A stretch of 64,000 nt of DNA from positions 124,001 through 188,000 of the forward strand of contig JAUQXA010000007.1 of NCBI GenBank assembly GCA_030834895.1, given 5' to 3'. Positions within the stretch are counted from its first letter, which is position 1. Each line of letters starts with the position of its first letter. The notes under the pieces are model-generated. The model saw only the letters and a list, made by a program, of their open reading frames with translations, did no database searches and was not told the DNA's origin. A program made the position numbers and the translations under genes. This document shows positions 51,395-59,823 of the stretch, in pieces. Source of the stretch: Anaerolineales bacterium (lineage in GTDB: Bacteria; Chloroflexota; Anaerolineae; Anaerolineales; Villigracilaceae).

Positions 51395-52407
51395 TCCACC
51401 TCAATCTTCACTTTGATGACTTGACCCACAGCGGGACCTTCCTTCAACTGAAAGACTAAACCCTCTCCCCTGACCTCAAATTGGTCCCGTTTAAAAAGCA
51501 CGTCTTCCACTTTGAGTTTTATCTCAACCTCACCCCTAGCCCCTCTCCTAGTAGGAGAGGGGAACTGCTTGACCAGCAACAAGACTTTTTCTCCCGCCAA
51601 ATGATGATGTTCACATTGCACGAAGAAATCACCAAACGCGGTTTCAACTTTCATTCTTCCGCCTTCATCATTCATCCTTTTTATCACGCCATCAAGGATA
51701 TTGCCCGCATCCAAAAACCGCGCCGCCCATGCCGAGCCTGGGTTTGACCAGACTTCGGCGGACGTTCCCGCGCGGACGATTTCGCCTTCATGTAAAAGCA
51801 GGATACGGTCGGCAATGGTGAATGCTTCGTCCTGGTCATGAGTGACGTAGATGGCGGGAATCTTCGTCTCATGCAAAATGGAGCGCAGTTCCTGCAAGAG
51901 ACTTTCCTTCAAGGTTCTATCCAATGCGCCGAGAGGTTCATCGAACATCAACAGGCGCGGCTGGGGAGCAAGAGCACGGGCTAAAGCCACACGCTGTTGC
52001 TCGCCGCCTGAGAGATCGGTTACTTTACGGGTTTCAAATCCCTGCAAATTGATTTGCCTCAGAAGAGCGGCTACGCGCAAAGAAATTTCGGAGGGCGGCA
52101 GACTTCGCATCTTCAATCCGAACGCGATGTTATCAAAAATGTTCAGGTGTGGAAAAAGCCCGTAGTCTTGAAAGACCAACCCAAAGTCGCGGAGGTGAGT
52201 CGGAGTCTGGGCGAGGTCAAACCCGTTGAACAGGATCAATCCACTTTCAGGATTCTCCAGTCCGGCAATCATCCGCAACAGCGTGGACTTTCCGCTGCCC
52301 GACGCGCCAAGCAGGCAGACCGTCTCCCCTTCCGCAACGGAAAATGAAATGCCGCGCAGAAGCGGCTTGCCTTCGTAGGTCTTGAAAATGTCGCGCAGTT
52401 CAAGCAT
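51382..52407 (-). CDS. thiQ: Thiamine-type ABC transporter ATPase
   Basis: 341 residues from ATG 52407, overlapping the permease stop (ATGA). Walker A GASGSGKST, Q-loop VFQDYG, signature LSGGEQQR, Walker B RLLMFDEP, H-loop VTHD. The C-terminal TOBE-like region contains two short genomic repeats read in frame, as FPSPTRRGARGE (51537-51562) and RMNDEGGRMK (51640-51675). Operon position after thiN-thiB-thiP under a TPP riboswitch makes thiamine or a precursor the likely cargo. Confidence 0.88.
   Translation of the reverse strand: MLELRDIFKTYEGKPLLRGISFSVAEGETVCLLGASGSGKSTLLRMIAGLENPESGLILFNGFDLAQTPTHLRDFGLVFQDYGLFPHLNIFDNIAFGLKMRSLPPSEISLRVAALLRQINLQGFETRKVTDLSGGEQQRVALARALAPQPRLLMFDEPLGALDRTLKESLLQELRSILHETKIPAIYVTHDQDEAFTIADRILLLHEGEIVRAGTSAEVWSNPGSAWAARFLDAGNILDGVIKRMNDEGGRMKVETAFGDFFVQCEHHHLAGEKVLLLVKQFPSPTRRGARGEVEIKLKVEDVLFKRDQFEVRGEGLVFQLKEGPAVGQVIKVKIEVECLK
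51537..51562. repeat. Palindromic dispersed repeat inside thiQ
   Basis: The stem CCCCTCTCCTA/TAGGAGAGGGG with leading CCTCACCCCTAG belongs to the very widespread CCCCTCTCC...GGAGAGGGG bacterial repeat. Normally intergenic, it is read here as codons without breaking the frame. Confidence 0.75.
51640..51675. repeat. TTCATCC/TTCCGCC-type micro-repeat inside thiQ
   Basis: The stretch CATTCTTCCGCCTTCATC followed by ATTCATCC has the composition of the dispersed TTCATCC/TTCCGCC repeat family. It adds about ten codons in the linker after the ATPase core. Confidence 0.5.
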
Positions 52408-54095
52408 CAAAATTCTCCAGAGGTGGAAAGACGGGTACGTTCGATGAGCAAAATCGAAAGCGTGGTGAGAAACATGAGAAGGGTTGCCATCGCCATTGCC
52501 TGCCCGAAGTTGAGTCCACCGGGCTGGGAGAGGAAGCGTTGAATGGCAATCGGGATGGTCGGGTATTCGGGGCGGGTCAGCAGGAGGGTCGCGCCAAATT
52601 CGCCGAGCGAGACGGTAAAGGCAAAGGTGGCTGCGCTGAGCGTGGCGCGAGACAGGATGGGAAAGTCAACTGTCTGCCAGACGCGAAACGGCGACGCGCC
52701 CAAAGTGGATGCAGCTTGTCGCAGCCTCTCGGGGATGGATGCCAGAGCGGGCTGGAGCGTGCGAATCACGAAGGGCAACGCGATGAGCGTGTGGGCAATG
52801 GGGACGAACCACGGCGAGGCAAGCGCGCGCCCAAACGAAAGGATAAATCCCAGCCCAAGCATCACCGCCGATGCGCCAAGCGGAAGCATAATGAGCGGGT
52901 CGAGAAATTTTTCAAGGCGGGCTGGCTTGGCAAGCGCGTACGCAGCGGGATAACCAAGCGCGAGCGAAAGCAGGACTGTCAGCCCGGCATAACCCAGTGA
53001 ATTCCGCGCGGCTTGAATGGGTGGAACGTAGAACAACGAGCCGCGTCGGTTGATGAAGAGTTCTTTGTAGTAATCGGCGGTAACTCCGTATTGGACTTCG
53101 CCGCGTTGTCCACGGTCCGCTTCGAGACGTGCCAGAGAGCGGAGAGGAAGAGAGGCGAGAGGAAGGAGAAAGAAAGTAACGAGTAACGAGGAAAGAGCAA
53201 AGACAAAGATTCTTTCTTTGATAGTTTTGGGTGATCGGGAAATGGAAAAGCGAGGGGCGGTTTGGGTTGTGACCTGGTTGACGGAACGGGTGTAGAGGAT
53301 GGAAAAAATCAGAGTGAAGAGCAGTTGCACCACCGAGAGCATGGAGGCAAGCGGCAGGTTGGGAAGTTTAAGCGCGCGCAGATAAATTTCCACTTCGAGT
53401 GTGGAGAAGTTGGAGCCGCCCAACAACAGGATGACACCGAAGCTGGTAAAGTCGAACATGAAGACGAGCAAGGCGGCGGCAAGCAGGGACGGGCGCAGCA
53501 ACGGAAGGGTGACGTTTTTCCACACACGGAAAGTGTCCGCACCAAGGGAACGGGCGACTTGCTCCAATTTGGGATCGAGGCGGGAGAGGGCGTTGCCGAC
53601 GATGCGGATGACGATGGTGGTGTTGTAGAAGACGTGGGCGGTAAGGATAAGAATAAAGGGAGAAACGAGAAATGAGGAACGAGTAGTAAGAAAGGAGAAG
53701 ATGCCGTGGTTGCCGAGTAACGAGTTGAAGGCGGCCGCAACTACGACGGTCGGCAGCATGAAGGGGACGGCGGTCAGTGCGCGGAGCAGGGATTTGCCGC
53801 GAAAGTCGAAACGGGAGAAGAGAATGGCGGAAGGAAGTCCAAGGAGGAAGGTAAGGAGGGTGGAGAGGATTGCCTGATAGAAAGTGAAGAATAACGAGTT
53901 AAGAGTAATAAGGAGATTGTCGGGATTTGTGAAAGTGGAAGGGGTAAAAGTAAGGTTGAGAATCCTTGTAAGCGGGTAGAAGAAGAAGTAGAGGAGGAAG
54001 AGCAGAGTGGGAAGCCAAAGGAAAATACGGGGAAGTATATAGGTAAACAAGTAGACACGTATACTCGTAAAAAAATAAGCGTTTCGAGTTTCCAT
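52407..54095 (-). CDS. thiP: ThiP-like fused ABC permease
   Basis: 562 residues, two binding-protein-dependent permease halves with about twelve helices. EAA-type loops are ARSLGADTFRVWKNVTLPLL and AASTLGASPFRVWQTVDFPIL. The fused form matches ThiP and Fe(III) permeases. TTACTCGTTA-type low-complexity repeats are read in frame at 53174-53195, 53661-53695 and 53889-53913, enriching Ser/Phe/Leu loops. The N-terminal codons at 54033-54064 mirror a repeat in the intergenic DNA just upstream. Confidence 0.88.
   Translation of the reverse strand: METRNAYFFTSIRVYLFTYILPRIFLWLPTLLFLLYFFFYPLTRILNLTFTPSTFTNPDNLLITLNSLFFTFYQAILSTLLTFLLGLPSAILFSRFDFRGKSLLRALTAVPFMLPTVVVAAAFNSLLGNHGIFSFLTTRSSFLVSPFILILTAHVFYNTTIVIRIVGNALSRLDPKLEQVARSLGADTFRVWKNVTLPLLRPSLLAAALLVFMFDFTSFGVILLLGGSNFSTLEVEIYLRALKLPNLPLASMLSVVQLLFTLIFSILYTRSVNQVTTQTAPRFSISRSPKTIKERIFVFALSSLLVTFFLLPLASLPLRSLARLEADRGQRGEVQYGVTADYYKELFINRRGSLFYVPPIQAARNSLGYAGLTVLLSLALGYPAAYALAKPARLEKFLDPLIMLPLGASAVMLGLGFILSFGRALASPWFVPIAHTLIALPFVIRTLQPALASIPERLRQAASTLGASPFRVWQTVDFPILSRATLSAATFAFTVSLGEFGATLLLTRPEYPTIPIAIQRFLSQPGGLNFGQAMAMATLLMFLTTLSILLIERTRLSTSGEF
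53661..53695. repeat. TTACTCGTT-type micro-repeat inside thiP
   Basis: AGAAACGAGAAATGAGGAACGAG and following bases belong to the same simple family as 53174-53195 (AAGTAACGAGTAACGAGG) and 53889-53913. All lie in loops between membrane helices. Confidence 0.5.
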
Positions 54096-54138
54096 ACTGC
54101 CTGTTTACCTTATGTACCTGTCTACCCTATGCCCACCC

Positions 54139-55152
54139 CTACTTCATCGCCTTTGTCCATGCCTCGATCCACGCGTCGCGGTAGTAGGCAATCTCGTCGG
54201 GGGACATTGTGGCGGGACTTTGAGCGACATCGGCATATTTGACAAAGACGTCAGGCAATTTGGCATTCTTGTTCACAGGATAGACAAACATATTGAGCGG
54301 CATGTCTTCCTGGAATTTCTGGCTCAGCATGAAGTCCACAAACTTTTGAGCAAGCGGTTTGTTCTTCCCATTTTTGAGGATGCCGACAAATTCGATCTGG
54401 CGGAAACACATGTCCGCGGCGATGATGGAGGCGGTGCGTCCTTCTTCTGCGGCGGGACTGGAGGCGTAGGAGACAACCATTGTCTGGTCTCCTCTGCCAG
54501 AAGAGGCGGAGAAGTTAGTGAAGTAGGCGGTTTCCCAGCCGTCCACAACGACGACGCCATTTTCTTTCAGACTCTTCCAGTAATCGAGATAACGGTCACC
54601 GAAATGAGCGCGAGTGGCAAGCAGGAAGGCAAGTCCGGGCGAGGAGGTGGCAGGATTTTCCACGACCAGCAGGTTCTTGTATTCGGGTTTTGCCAAATCC
54701 TCAAACGATCGCGGAATGGATAGATTCTTTTCGGCGAAATAATTTTTGTCGTAGTTGATGCAAACATCGCCATAATCCACAGGCAGGGCGCGGCTGGACA
54801 AGTCTAGTTCGAATTCATCGGGAATGTCACTCAAAACCGGCGATTGATAAGACTCGAAAATATCGGCATCCAATGCGCGGGAGAGGAAGGTATTGTCCAC
54901 GCCGAAGAGGACATCCGCCAGCGGGGCGTCTTTGGTGAGGATGACTTGATTCAACACCGCGCCAGCATCGCCGCCCTTGAGGAAGGCAATCTTTGCGTTG
55001 TTTTCCGCCTCAAAAGCTTTGACTGTCTCCTCGCCGATGGCAAAGGAATCATGGGTGATGACGGTGATCGTTTGAGGTTCGGCTGGGGTGACAGGGGCAC
55101 ATGAGGCAAGGAGGAAAGCGAGAAGTAAAAGGTAAAAAGCGATTCGTTTCAT
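54139..55152 (-). CDS. thiB: Thiamine-type ABC transporter substrate-binding lipoprotein
   Basis: 337 residues. Lipobox LLASC (Cys18), then the ThiB/TbpA pattern: ITVITHDSFAIGEETVKAFE, GDAGAVLNQ, DVLFGVDNTFLSRAL, PVDYGDVCINYDK, GDQTMVVSYASSPA. These match the thiamine-binding protein more than iron-binding relatives. It captures thiamine or its phosphates outside the cell for ThiP/ThiQ. Between thiN and thiP, same strand. Confidence 0.9.
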   Translation of the reverse strand: MKRIAFYLLLLAFLLASCAPVTPAEPQTITVITHDSFAIGEETVKAFEAENNAKIAFLKGGDAGAVLNQVILTKDAPLADVLFGVDNTFLSRALDADIFESYQSPVLSDIPDEFELDLSSRALPVDYGDVCINYDKNYFAEKNLSIPRSFEDLAKPEYKNLLVVENPATSSPGLAFLLATRAHFGDRYLDYWKSLKENGVVVVDGWETAYFTNFSASSGRGDQTMVVSYASSPAAEEGRTASIIAADMCFRQIEFVGILKNGKNKPLAQKFVDFMLSQKFQEDMPLNMFVYPVNKNAKLPDVFVKYADVAQSPATMSPDEIAYYRDAWIEAWTKAMK

Positions 55153-55154
55153 TT

Positions 55155-55190
55155 GGTTCTCCAGTGATTGGTAATTGGTGATTAGAGACT
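55155..55190. repeat. ATTGGTAATTGGTGATTAG-type dispersed repeat
   Basis: GTGATTGGTAATTGGTGATTAG lies between thiN and thiB and includes the thiN stop codon. The same unit (ATTGGTGATTAG with GTAATTGG) is at 27481-27502 after the molybdoenzyme gene. Confidence 0.7.
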
Positions 55191-55829
55191 GGTTCGGCGA
55201 TGAACAACAAGCAACGAACCAGATCGAATCTGGACAGCCGCCGTCTCGCCGAGCATTTCGTTACTGATGCCGCGTGTTTTATTTGGATATAAAGTCTCAT
55301 CTCTCAGCGGCCATTTGAGGTCGGTTGTGACGACGCCTATCACCTCTCCCTGCCAGGGGATGAGTGAGACAATGTCGCCAGGCTTGCCATTGATTTCGCA
55401 TTTGTCATGGCAGAAAAAGACTTCTTCGATGCCGTCGTCAAGTCGACAGTCAAAGGTCGAAAGTCGAAGGTCGCTGATGAGGGCGATGTTGCCGAGGGTT
55501 TGGTCAAGACGTCCGCCAAGGGCGGCGAGGATAATGACCTGTTCGGGATTCAGGGTCAATGCGTGCTGGATGGCTAATTCGAGGTCGGTTTCGTTTTTGT
55601 CGTGGGAAAATTGGATGATTTGCGTCCCCTTGTCGGTCAATAGTCGAAGGTCAAAGGTCACGGAATCCAGGTCGCCGATGATGAAGTTTGGGATTCTGCC
55701 CAGCGCAATGACATGGCGCGTACCGCCGTCCGCGGCGATGATGAAGTCATCGTCACGCAGAAGGGAGCGGGCCTTTTCCAAATCGGACAGGTCGCCGTTG
55801 GCAAAAATGATGATACGTTTTGGAAACAA
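55182..55829 (-). CDS. thiN: Thiamine pyrophosphokinase
   Basis: 215 residues, TTG start at 55829 with GGAGG 5 nt before it. Motifs AADGGTRH, GDLDSV, DKNETDLELAI and ALGGRLDQTLGN are the thiamine- and ATP-binding residues of the family. It makes thiamine diphosphate. Two GACCTTTGAC/TTCGAC micro-repeats are read in frame, near FDLRLLTDKG and SDLRLSTFDCRLDDG. First gene of the TPP-controlled operon; its ribosome site is inside the terminator hairpin. Confidence 0.93.
   Translation of the reverse strand: MFPKRIIIFANGDLSDLEKARSLLRDDDFIIAADGGTRHVIALGRIPNFIIGDLDSVTFDLRLLTDKGTQIIQFSHDKNETDLELAIQHALTLNPEQVIILAALGGRLDQTLGNIALISDLRLSTFDCRLDDGIEEVFFCHDKCEINGKPGDIVSLIPWQGEVIGVVTTDLKWPLRDETLYPNKTRGISNEMLGETAAVQIRSGSLLVVHRRTSL
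55442..55472. repeat. GACCTTTGAC/TTCGAC micro-repeat inside thiN
   Basis: Four linked units of the TTTGAC/TTCGAC type read in frame. A second copy in thiN at 55643-55659 is 17 bases identical to moaA 31258-31274. Confidence 0.7.
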
Positions 55830-55831
55830 AA

Positions 55832-55853
55832 AATCCTCCGAAAGCGGAGGATT
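55832..55853 (-). terminator. TPP riboswitch expression platform: terminator that also holds the thiN ribosome site
   Basis: Stem AATCCTCCG/CGGAGGATT with a 4-nt loop followed on the minus strand by six T. The 3' arm contains GGAGG used by thiN, so the hairpin can block both transcription and translation. The TTG start codon uses the last T residues of the run. Confidence 0.8.
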
Positions 55854-55870
55854 GCGTGAGTGAATTTAAA

Positions 55871-55955
55871 ATCCCTCCGCTGGTATTAACCAGATCAGGT
55901 GATGCGGGTCGAGCGAGTACGCTCCTCTCAGCCTGTCGCGGCAGGCTCCCCGTTC
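55871..55955 (-). ncRNA. TPP (THI-element) riboswitch
   Basis: On the minus strand: GGGGAGCC near 55950, CTGAGAG after the first stem, ACCC, then ACCTGATCTGGTTAATACC and AGCGGAGGGA. These are the conserved THI-box sequences in the right order. It controls the thiN-thiB-thiP-thiQ-DUF402 operon. Confidence 0.96.
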
Positions 55956-56033
55956 AATTGTTTTGCGAGTATATGACCCTGACGGGCGGATGTCAAGTCA
56001 AAAAATAGCTATTGACCCTCATCCGCGGCAAGA

Positions 56034-56510
56034 TCAGTTCTCAACCACTGCCTTCTTTACAAGCGCGGCGATCTTTGCTTCTTCTGCGGCGGTCAACTCC
56101 TTCAGCGAGAAGGCACTCGGCCACATATTGCCTTCGTCGAGGTTCGCGTTGTCGTGGTTGAAACCGAGAGTCGCGTACTTCGAATTGAATTTCGCAGCGC
56201 TCTGGAAGAAGCAGACGATCTTGCCATCCGAATTGGCATAGGCAGGCATGCCGTACCAGGTCTTCGGCGAAAGGTTCGGCGCATTGGCTTTGACAATCTC
56301 GTGGATCCGTTTGGCTATGTCATGATCCAATCCCTTCAACTCAGCAATCTTTTCAAGCACAGCCTTCTCCGCTTCCTCCTTGTTCGCATTCGCCTTCCTC
56401 TCTTTGAGGGTCTCCTTCATAGCAGCTATTTCTTCCTTCGATAATCCCGTGTACACATTGTTGCTGGCGGTACGCTTTGTAGATTTTTTTGTTTCTTTCT
56501 TTGGACTCAT
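56034..56510 (-). CDS. DUF1801 (YdhG-like) protein with basic N-terminus
   Basis: 158 residues from ATG 56510, fixed by AAGGAGAT. A Lys-rich N-terminus and a helical segment full of Lys/Glu are followed by a DUF1801 domain: [35 protein letters not shown]. The family includes an iron-chaperone-like frataxin fold; the real function is unclear. Divergent from the marR-type gene with repeated elements between, so probably regulated by it. Confidence 0.85.
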   Translation of the reverse strand: MSPKKETKKSTKRTASNNVYTGLSKEEIAAMKETLKERKANANKEEAEKAVLEKIAELKGLDHDIAKRIHEIVKANAPNLSPKTWYGMPAYANSDGKIVCFFQSAAKFNSKYATLGFNHDNANLDEGNMWPSAFSLKELTAAEEAKIAALVKKAVVEN

Positions 56511-56569
56511 ATTAATCTCCTTATCTGACGGGGTTGTTTTGACACCTTGCGCCAAAACCAATTTAGTTA

Positions 56570-56598
56570 TATAATAAAGATACTTTATAATAAAGATA
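56570..56598. promoter_or_regulatory. Two direct repeats between DUF1801 and MarR genes
   Basis: TATAATAAAGATA occurs at 56570-56582 and 56586-56598, a 16-base period. AT-rich and overlapping likely -10 elements of both divergent genes, they may be MarR-type binding sites. Confidence 0.5.
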
Positions 56599-56617
56599 AT
56601 GTCAAGGGTAAATTTCT

Positions 56618-57082
56618 ATGACAAACTCAACAAAAACAGAATTGAAGAAACGAGCCTTGATGGCAGTAAGGGATTATGGCGTTAATTTGACGCAGTTCCG
56701 AAATGCCATGAGCGAATCGGCGGGGCTCAACGCAACCGACATGGAGTGTTTGAGGCTGCTATTCCAAAAGGGCATTGCCACACCCTCCGAAATTGCCAGA
56801 TATACAGGTCTCACCTCGGGTGCAACGACCGCCATGCTTGACCGGCTCGAAAAGGCTGGCTTAATCGAACGCCGACCCAACCCCAATGATCGCCGCGGGA
56901 CTCTCATTACTCCCGCGCAATCGAGCGCCGAAAAAATGGCTGCATGGTTTGAATCGGCAAGAAAAGCACAAGACGAATTGATCTCAAGTTACTCTGAAAG
57001 TGACCTGGAGATCATTGCCGATGTGTTTGAACGATTTGCCAAACTATGGGACGATGAACGCAAGAAAGTTCAAAAAGATTAG
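56618..57082 (+). CDS. MarR-family regulator
   Basis: 154 residues, winged-helix fold with ATPSEIARYTGLTSGATTAMLDRLEKAGLIERRPNPNDRRG, the standard MarR recognition helix and wing. Probably represses itself and the divergent gene. Effector unknown. Confidence 0.92.
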   Translation: MTNSTKTELKKRALMAVRDYGVNLTQFRNAMSESAGLNATDMECLRLLFQKGIATPSEIARYTGLTSGATTAMLDRLEKAGLIERRPNPNDRRGTLITPAQSSAEKMAAWFESARKAQDELISSYSESDLEIIADVFERFAKLWDDERKKVQKD

Positions 57083-57100
57083 CAAGGTACCAAGAAGACT

Positions 57101-57163
57101 CCAAGGCACAGAGATTCTAAGTTTTTCTATTCATCGTGTCTTAGAGTCTCGGCGCCTTTGTGT
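57101..57163. repeat. Imperfect inverted repeat of the CTTTGTGCCTTGG family
   Basis: CCAAGGCACAGAGATTCTAAG and CTTAGAGTCTCGGCGCCTTTG form imperfect arms. This resembles the dispersed CTTAGTG/CTTTGTG repeats common in environmental genomes. Confidence 0.45.
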
Positions 57164-57209
57164 TTAAGAAATCAAACCTTTCAGACACCTTCATTTGGAC
57201 GGAACTACA

Positions 57210-57806
57210 TCACTCTTCGCCAGTTGTGATTGAGCCCGCACGCTCGTAATTCACTACAATGACGCCACTCCGGGCAACTACGCTTTCCGTCATTTTGAAT
57301 GCCGCCGCAATCGTACCATCGGCGAACAAGCGCTTTCCACTGCCCAATGTTATCGGATATATCATCAGCCAGAACACGTCGACCAAATCATGCTTGATAA
57401 GCGTCTGAATGAGATTACCACTTCCCCAAACGTGCAAATCCGGTCCTTGCTGTTGCTTGATTTTGGCGACTTTTTCTGCAATATCTCCGTTTAAAAATAC
57501 AGACGGCTGCCATTCGCTAGATGTCATGGTATTCGAGGCAACATACTTGGTCGCCGCGTTGACACCCGGCCATATATCCGCATGTAGCGGCCAGTATGGC
57601 GTCCAAATTTCAAAAGTTTTGCGCCCTAACAACAAGTCGAACGGCATATTCATCTGCTTTCTCAGGGCTGTTCCAAGGATCGCATCGGAATAAGGCGCTA
57701 TCCATCCCCCATGAGCGAAGCCGCCGCTGGTATCTTCTTCCGGTCCGCCTGGGGCTTGTATGACACCATCAAGAGAGATATGTTCAAGCACGATAACTTT
57801 TCTCAT
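57210..57806 (-). CDS. RibD C-terminal / dihydrofolate reductase-like protein
   Basis: 198 residues from ATG 57806 (another ATG at 57818). Features of the family: [57 protein letters not shown]. Fold-related to DHFR and RibD; members reduce unknown nitro or pterin-like compounds with NADPH. A paralog with the same motifs is at 59824-60396. Confidence 0.9.
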   Translation of the reverse strand: MRKVIVLEHISLDGVIQAPGGPEEDTSGGFAHGGWIAPYSDAILGTALRKQMNMPFDLLLGRKTFEIWTPYWPLHADIWPGVNAATKYVASNTMTSSEWQPSVFLNGDIAEKVAKIKQQQGPDLHVWGSGNLIQTLIKHDLVDVFWLMIYPITLGSGKRLFADGTIAAAFKMTESVVARSGVIVVNYERAGSITTGEE

Positions 57807-57860
57807 GGCTGGATCCATTATTAGACTTTATCGGTAATAAGCCGAAAACCTAGTTCGGGC

Positions 57861-57928
57861 GCTGATTAACGCAGGAAACGCGGATTTTTTCTCTTTGAAT
57901 CAACGTAAATCAGCGTTCATCTGTGTCC
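57861..57928. repeat. AAATCAGCGTTCATCTGTGTCC-type dispersed repeat
   Basis: GCTGATTAACGCAGG, GCGGATTTTT and ATCAGCGTTCATCTGTGTCC units in tandem, a pattern of the widespread AATCAGCGT/ATCTGTG repeat found between genes in many phyla. Confidence 0.5.
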
Positions 57929-57980
57929 AGATTTTATTTCCAATAGAGTCTATTTTATCTTTGAATATTGGCAAGCCCCC

Positions 57981-58490
57981 TTATTCGTTGTTATACGCCT
58001 TTTGCAAATCTTCCACAATGATCTTTTTCATCTTGAGCATGGCATTCATTACTCGTTTGGACTTAATCGGGTCTGGGTCACCCATCAATTCGCCCAACTG
58101 TTTTGGGATAATCTGCCAGGATAAGCCAAACTTGTCCTTCACCCAGCCGCATTGCTCCGCTTCGGGAACGGCAGATAACTTATTCCAAAAGTAATCCACT
58201 TCTTTCTGGTCTTCGCATTCCACATAGAACGAAATTGCTTCAGTGAAGTTAAAGACCGGTCCCCCATCGAGCGCCATATAGCGTTGACCCACCAGCTCGA
58301 AAATACCGGTAATGACCTTGCCTTCCATCTGCTCTGCGCCGGGCGCTTCCATTCCTTTTTCATAGCGCGTGATCTCAACGATTCTAGATTCCTGTTTTTT
58401 ATGAGGCGCACCATTGAACGTATCGACGTAGTAATTCATCGCCTCCTCGCATTGCGTATCGAACCATAGACACGGGACTATCTTATTCAT
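57981..58490 (-). CDS. VOC-family protein (PhnB-like)
   Basis: 169 residues. Begins KIVPCLWFDTQCEEAMNYYV and has GIFELVGQRYMALDGGPVF and CGWVKDKFGLSWQIIP, the 3-demethylubiquinone methyltransferase-like (PF06983) pattern. It is a glyoxalase-fold protein without an assigned reaction. One of two VOC proteins in this cassette. Confidence 0.88.
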   Translation of the reverse strand: MNKIVPCLWFDTQCEEAMNYYVDTFNGAPHKKQESRIVEITRYEKGMEAPGAEQMEGKVITGIFELVGQRYMALDGGPVFNFTEAISFYVECEDQKEVDYFWNKLSAVPEAEQCGWVKDKFGLSWQIIPKQLGELMGDPDPIKSKRVMNAMLKMKKIIVEDLQKAYNNE

Positions 58491-58491
58491 T

Positions 58492-58863
58492 TCAATCTCC
58501 TTTGGCTTTCTTTTTATTTGCTTCTAAATGCAATTTGACGACTCTTTCAATTAACTTGATCGGAAGCGGTTCATCGAGCAGGAATTTCAACGTCCCCTTG
58601 CCGTCCACATATTTTGCGATCTGTCGCTCGAACACCTCACTCCCCGTCGGAACCGGGTACAGCGACACATGCTTTTTCCATCCCGCAAAATGGATCAAGT
58701 TCATGTCATTCAACTCGAAGCACGCGATCTGATAACTGATTTTCTCGTTTGCATCCGGCACCAACGCATGGATCAATTTGTGAATCTCGCGCAAATACTT
58801 TTGTGACTCGACTGGACATGCCGCAATGTATTGGTCAATGGATTGGAAATTTGTCTTAGCCAT
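58492..58863 (-). CDS. DUF1801 (YdhG-like) protein
   Basis: 123 residues, KTNFQSIDQYIAACPVESQKYLREIHKLIHALVPDANEKISYQIACFELN and VSLYPVPTGSEVF are typical of this iron-chaperone-like family. It overlaps the DUF1697 gene by 8 nt. Second DUF1801 member in the cassette. Confidence 0.9.
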   Translation of the reverse strand: MAKTNFQSIDQYIAACPVESQKYLREIHKLIHALVPDANEKISYQIACFELNDMNLIHFAGWKKHVSLYPVPTGSEVFERQIAKYVDGKGTLKFLLDEPLPIKLIERVVKLHLEANKKKAKGD

Positions 58864-59407
58864 TTTGTCCTTCCATGAGCGCTAACAGCTTCGTAGTCGT
58901 GTTCCAATTGCGGATGGTCATATTTTGATATGCCGGTGTGCCAATGATTTTAGAGAGGTGACTTTGAGAAGCGCGGCTGATAAGATGTGAAAAATACAAC
59001 GCCTGTTTGCCCGCATGAGCAGTATCCACGCCTTCACGGACACTTACAGTTTTCATCGCATCTTTTGACGTTAGCGGCTCCTTCAAAAAGATGACGTTAT
59101 ACCTGAATTTCTTTTCGTCTGTACCAAATCCATCTGGCACATTGCGGATAATGGCAGCGAGTTCTTTTCGAGAGACAACCACAATCTTCGCTTCAAAATT
59201 GAATCTTATGGAAAGTCCCTTTTCGATTTTTGTTATCAGCAACGTTTTATCTTTTTCTTCCGACAGGAACAGGACATTTCCGCTTTGAATGTATGTAACC
59301 ACATTCGAAAAGCCCATTTCCTCAAAACTGGCTTTCAAGTCCGCCATTTTGATGATGTTCTTTCCGCCGACATTGATTCCGCGCAGCAAGGCAAGGTATT
59401 GGTTCAT
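58856..59407 (-). CDS. DUF1697 protein
   Basis: 183 residues starting YLALLRGINVGGKNIIKMADLK with SGNVLF and the late NMTIRNWNTTTKLLALM, the DUF1697 signature. The function is unknown, and the family is often carried in the same sets as DUF1801 and VOC proteins. Start at ATG 59407. Confidence 0.92.
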   Translation of the reverse strand: MNQYLALLRGINVGGKNIIKMADLKASFEEMGFSNVVTYIQSGNVLFLSEEKDKTLLITKIEKGLSIRFNFEAKIVVVSRKELAAIIRNVPDGFGTDEKKFRYNVIFLKEPLTSKDAMKTVSVREGVDTAHAGKQALYFSHLISRASQSHLSKIIGTPAYQNMTIRNWNTTTKLLALMEGQNG

Positions 59408-59415
59408 GATGATTC

Positions 59416-59799
59416 CTACAAGCCAGCCTTTTCGTCCACTTCAAAGATGCCGAAGGTATTGCCTTCGGTGTCGATGAAGTATCCCTGCCAGCACCTGCCG
59501 GGGATGGGGAATTTTTCAAGAGCCACCTGTCCACCATTTTTCATTATCCTGCTGGCGATTTCGTCGAAATTCTCAACTTCCATCGAACAGACGTAGGCGT
59601 TTGTCCCGTGTTCGGGTGGGGGAGTTTTGGCAGGCCGTTTCAACAAGCCACCCCTTGAACCACCTGTTTCAATGTCAAGATACTCGATTGGCGCGCCGGG
59701 GTTTGGGCTGAACTTCCAACCGAAGACGGTCTGATAGAACTTCGCGGCGCGTTGCACATCGTCCGCCTGGATCTCAAAGAAGATATATCCGTGATTCAT
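59416..59799 (-). CDS. VOC-family protein
   Basis: 127 residues, GYIFFEIQADDVQRAAKFYQTVFGWKF at the start and WQGYFIDTEGNTFGIFE at the end carry the metal-site His/Glu positions of glyoxalase-fold dioxygenase-like proteins. Substrate unknown. Confidence 0.9.
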   Translation of the reverse strand: MNHGYIFFEIQADDVQRAAKFYQTVFGWKFSPNPGAPIEYLDIETGGSRGGLLKRPAKTPPPEHGTNAYVCSMEVENFDEIASRIMKNGGQVALEKFPIPGRCWQGYFIDTEGNTFGIFEVDEKAGL

Positions 59800-59823
59800 A
59801 ACTCTCTCCTGTTTTTTTCTTTA

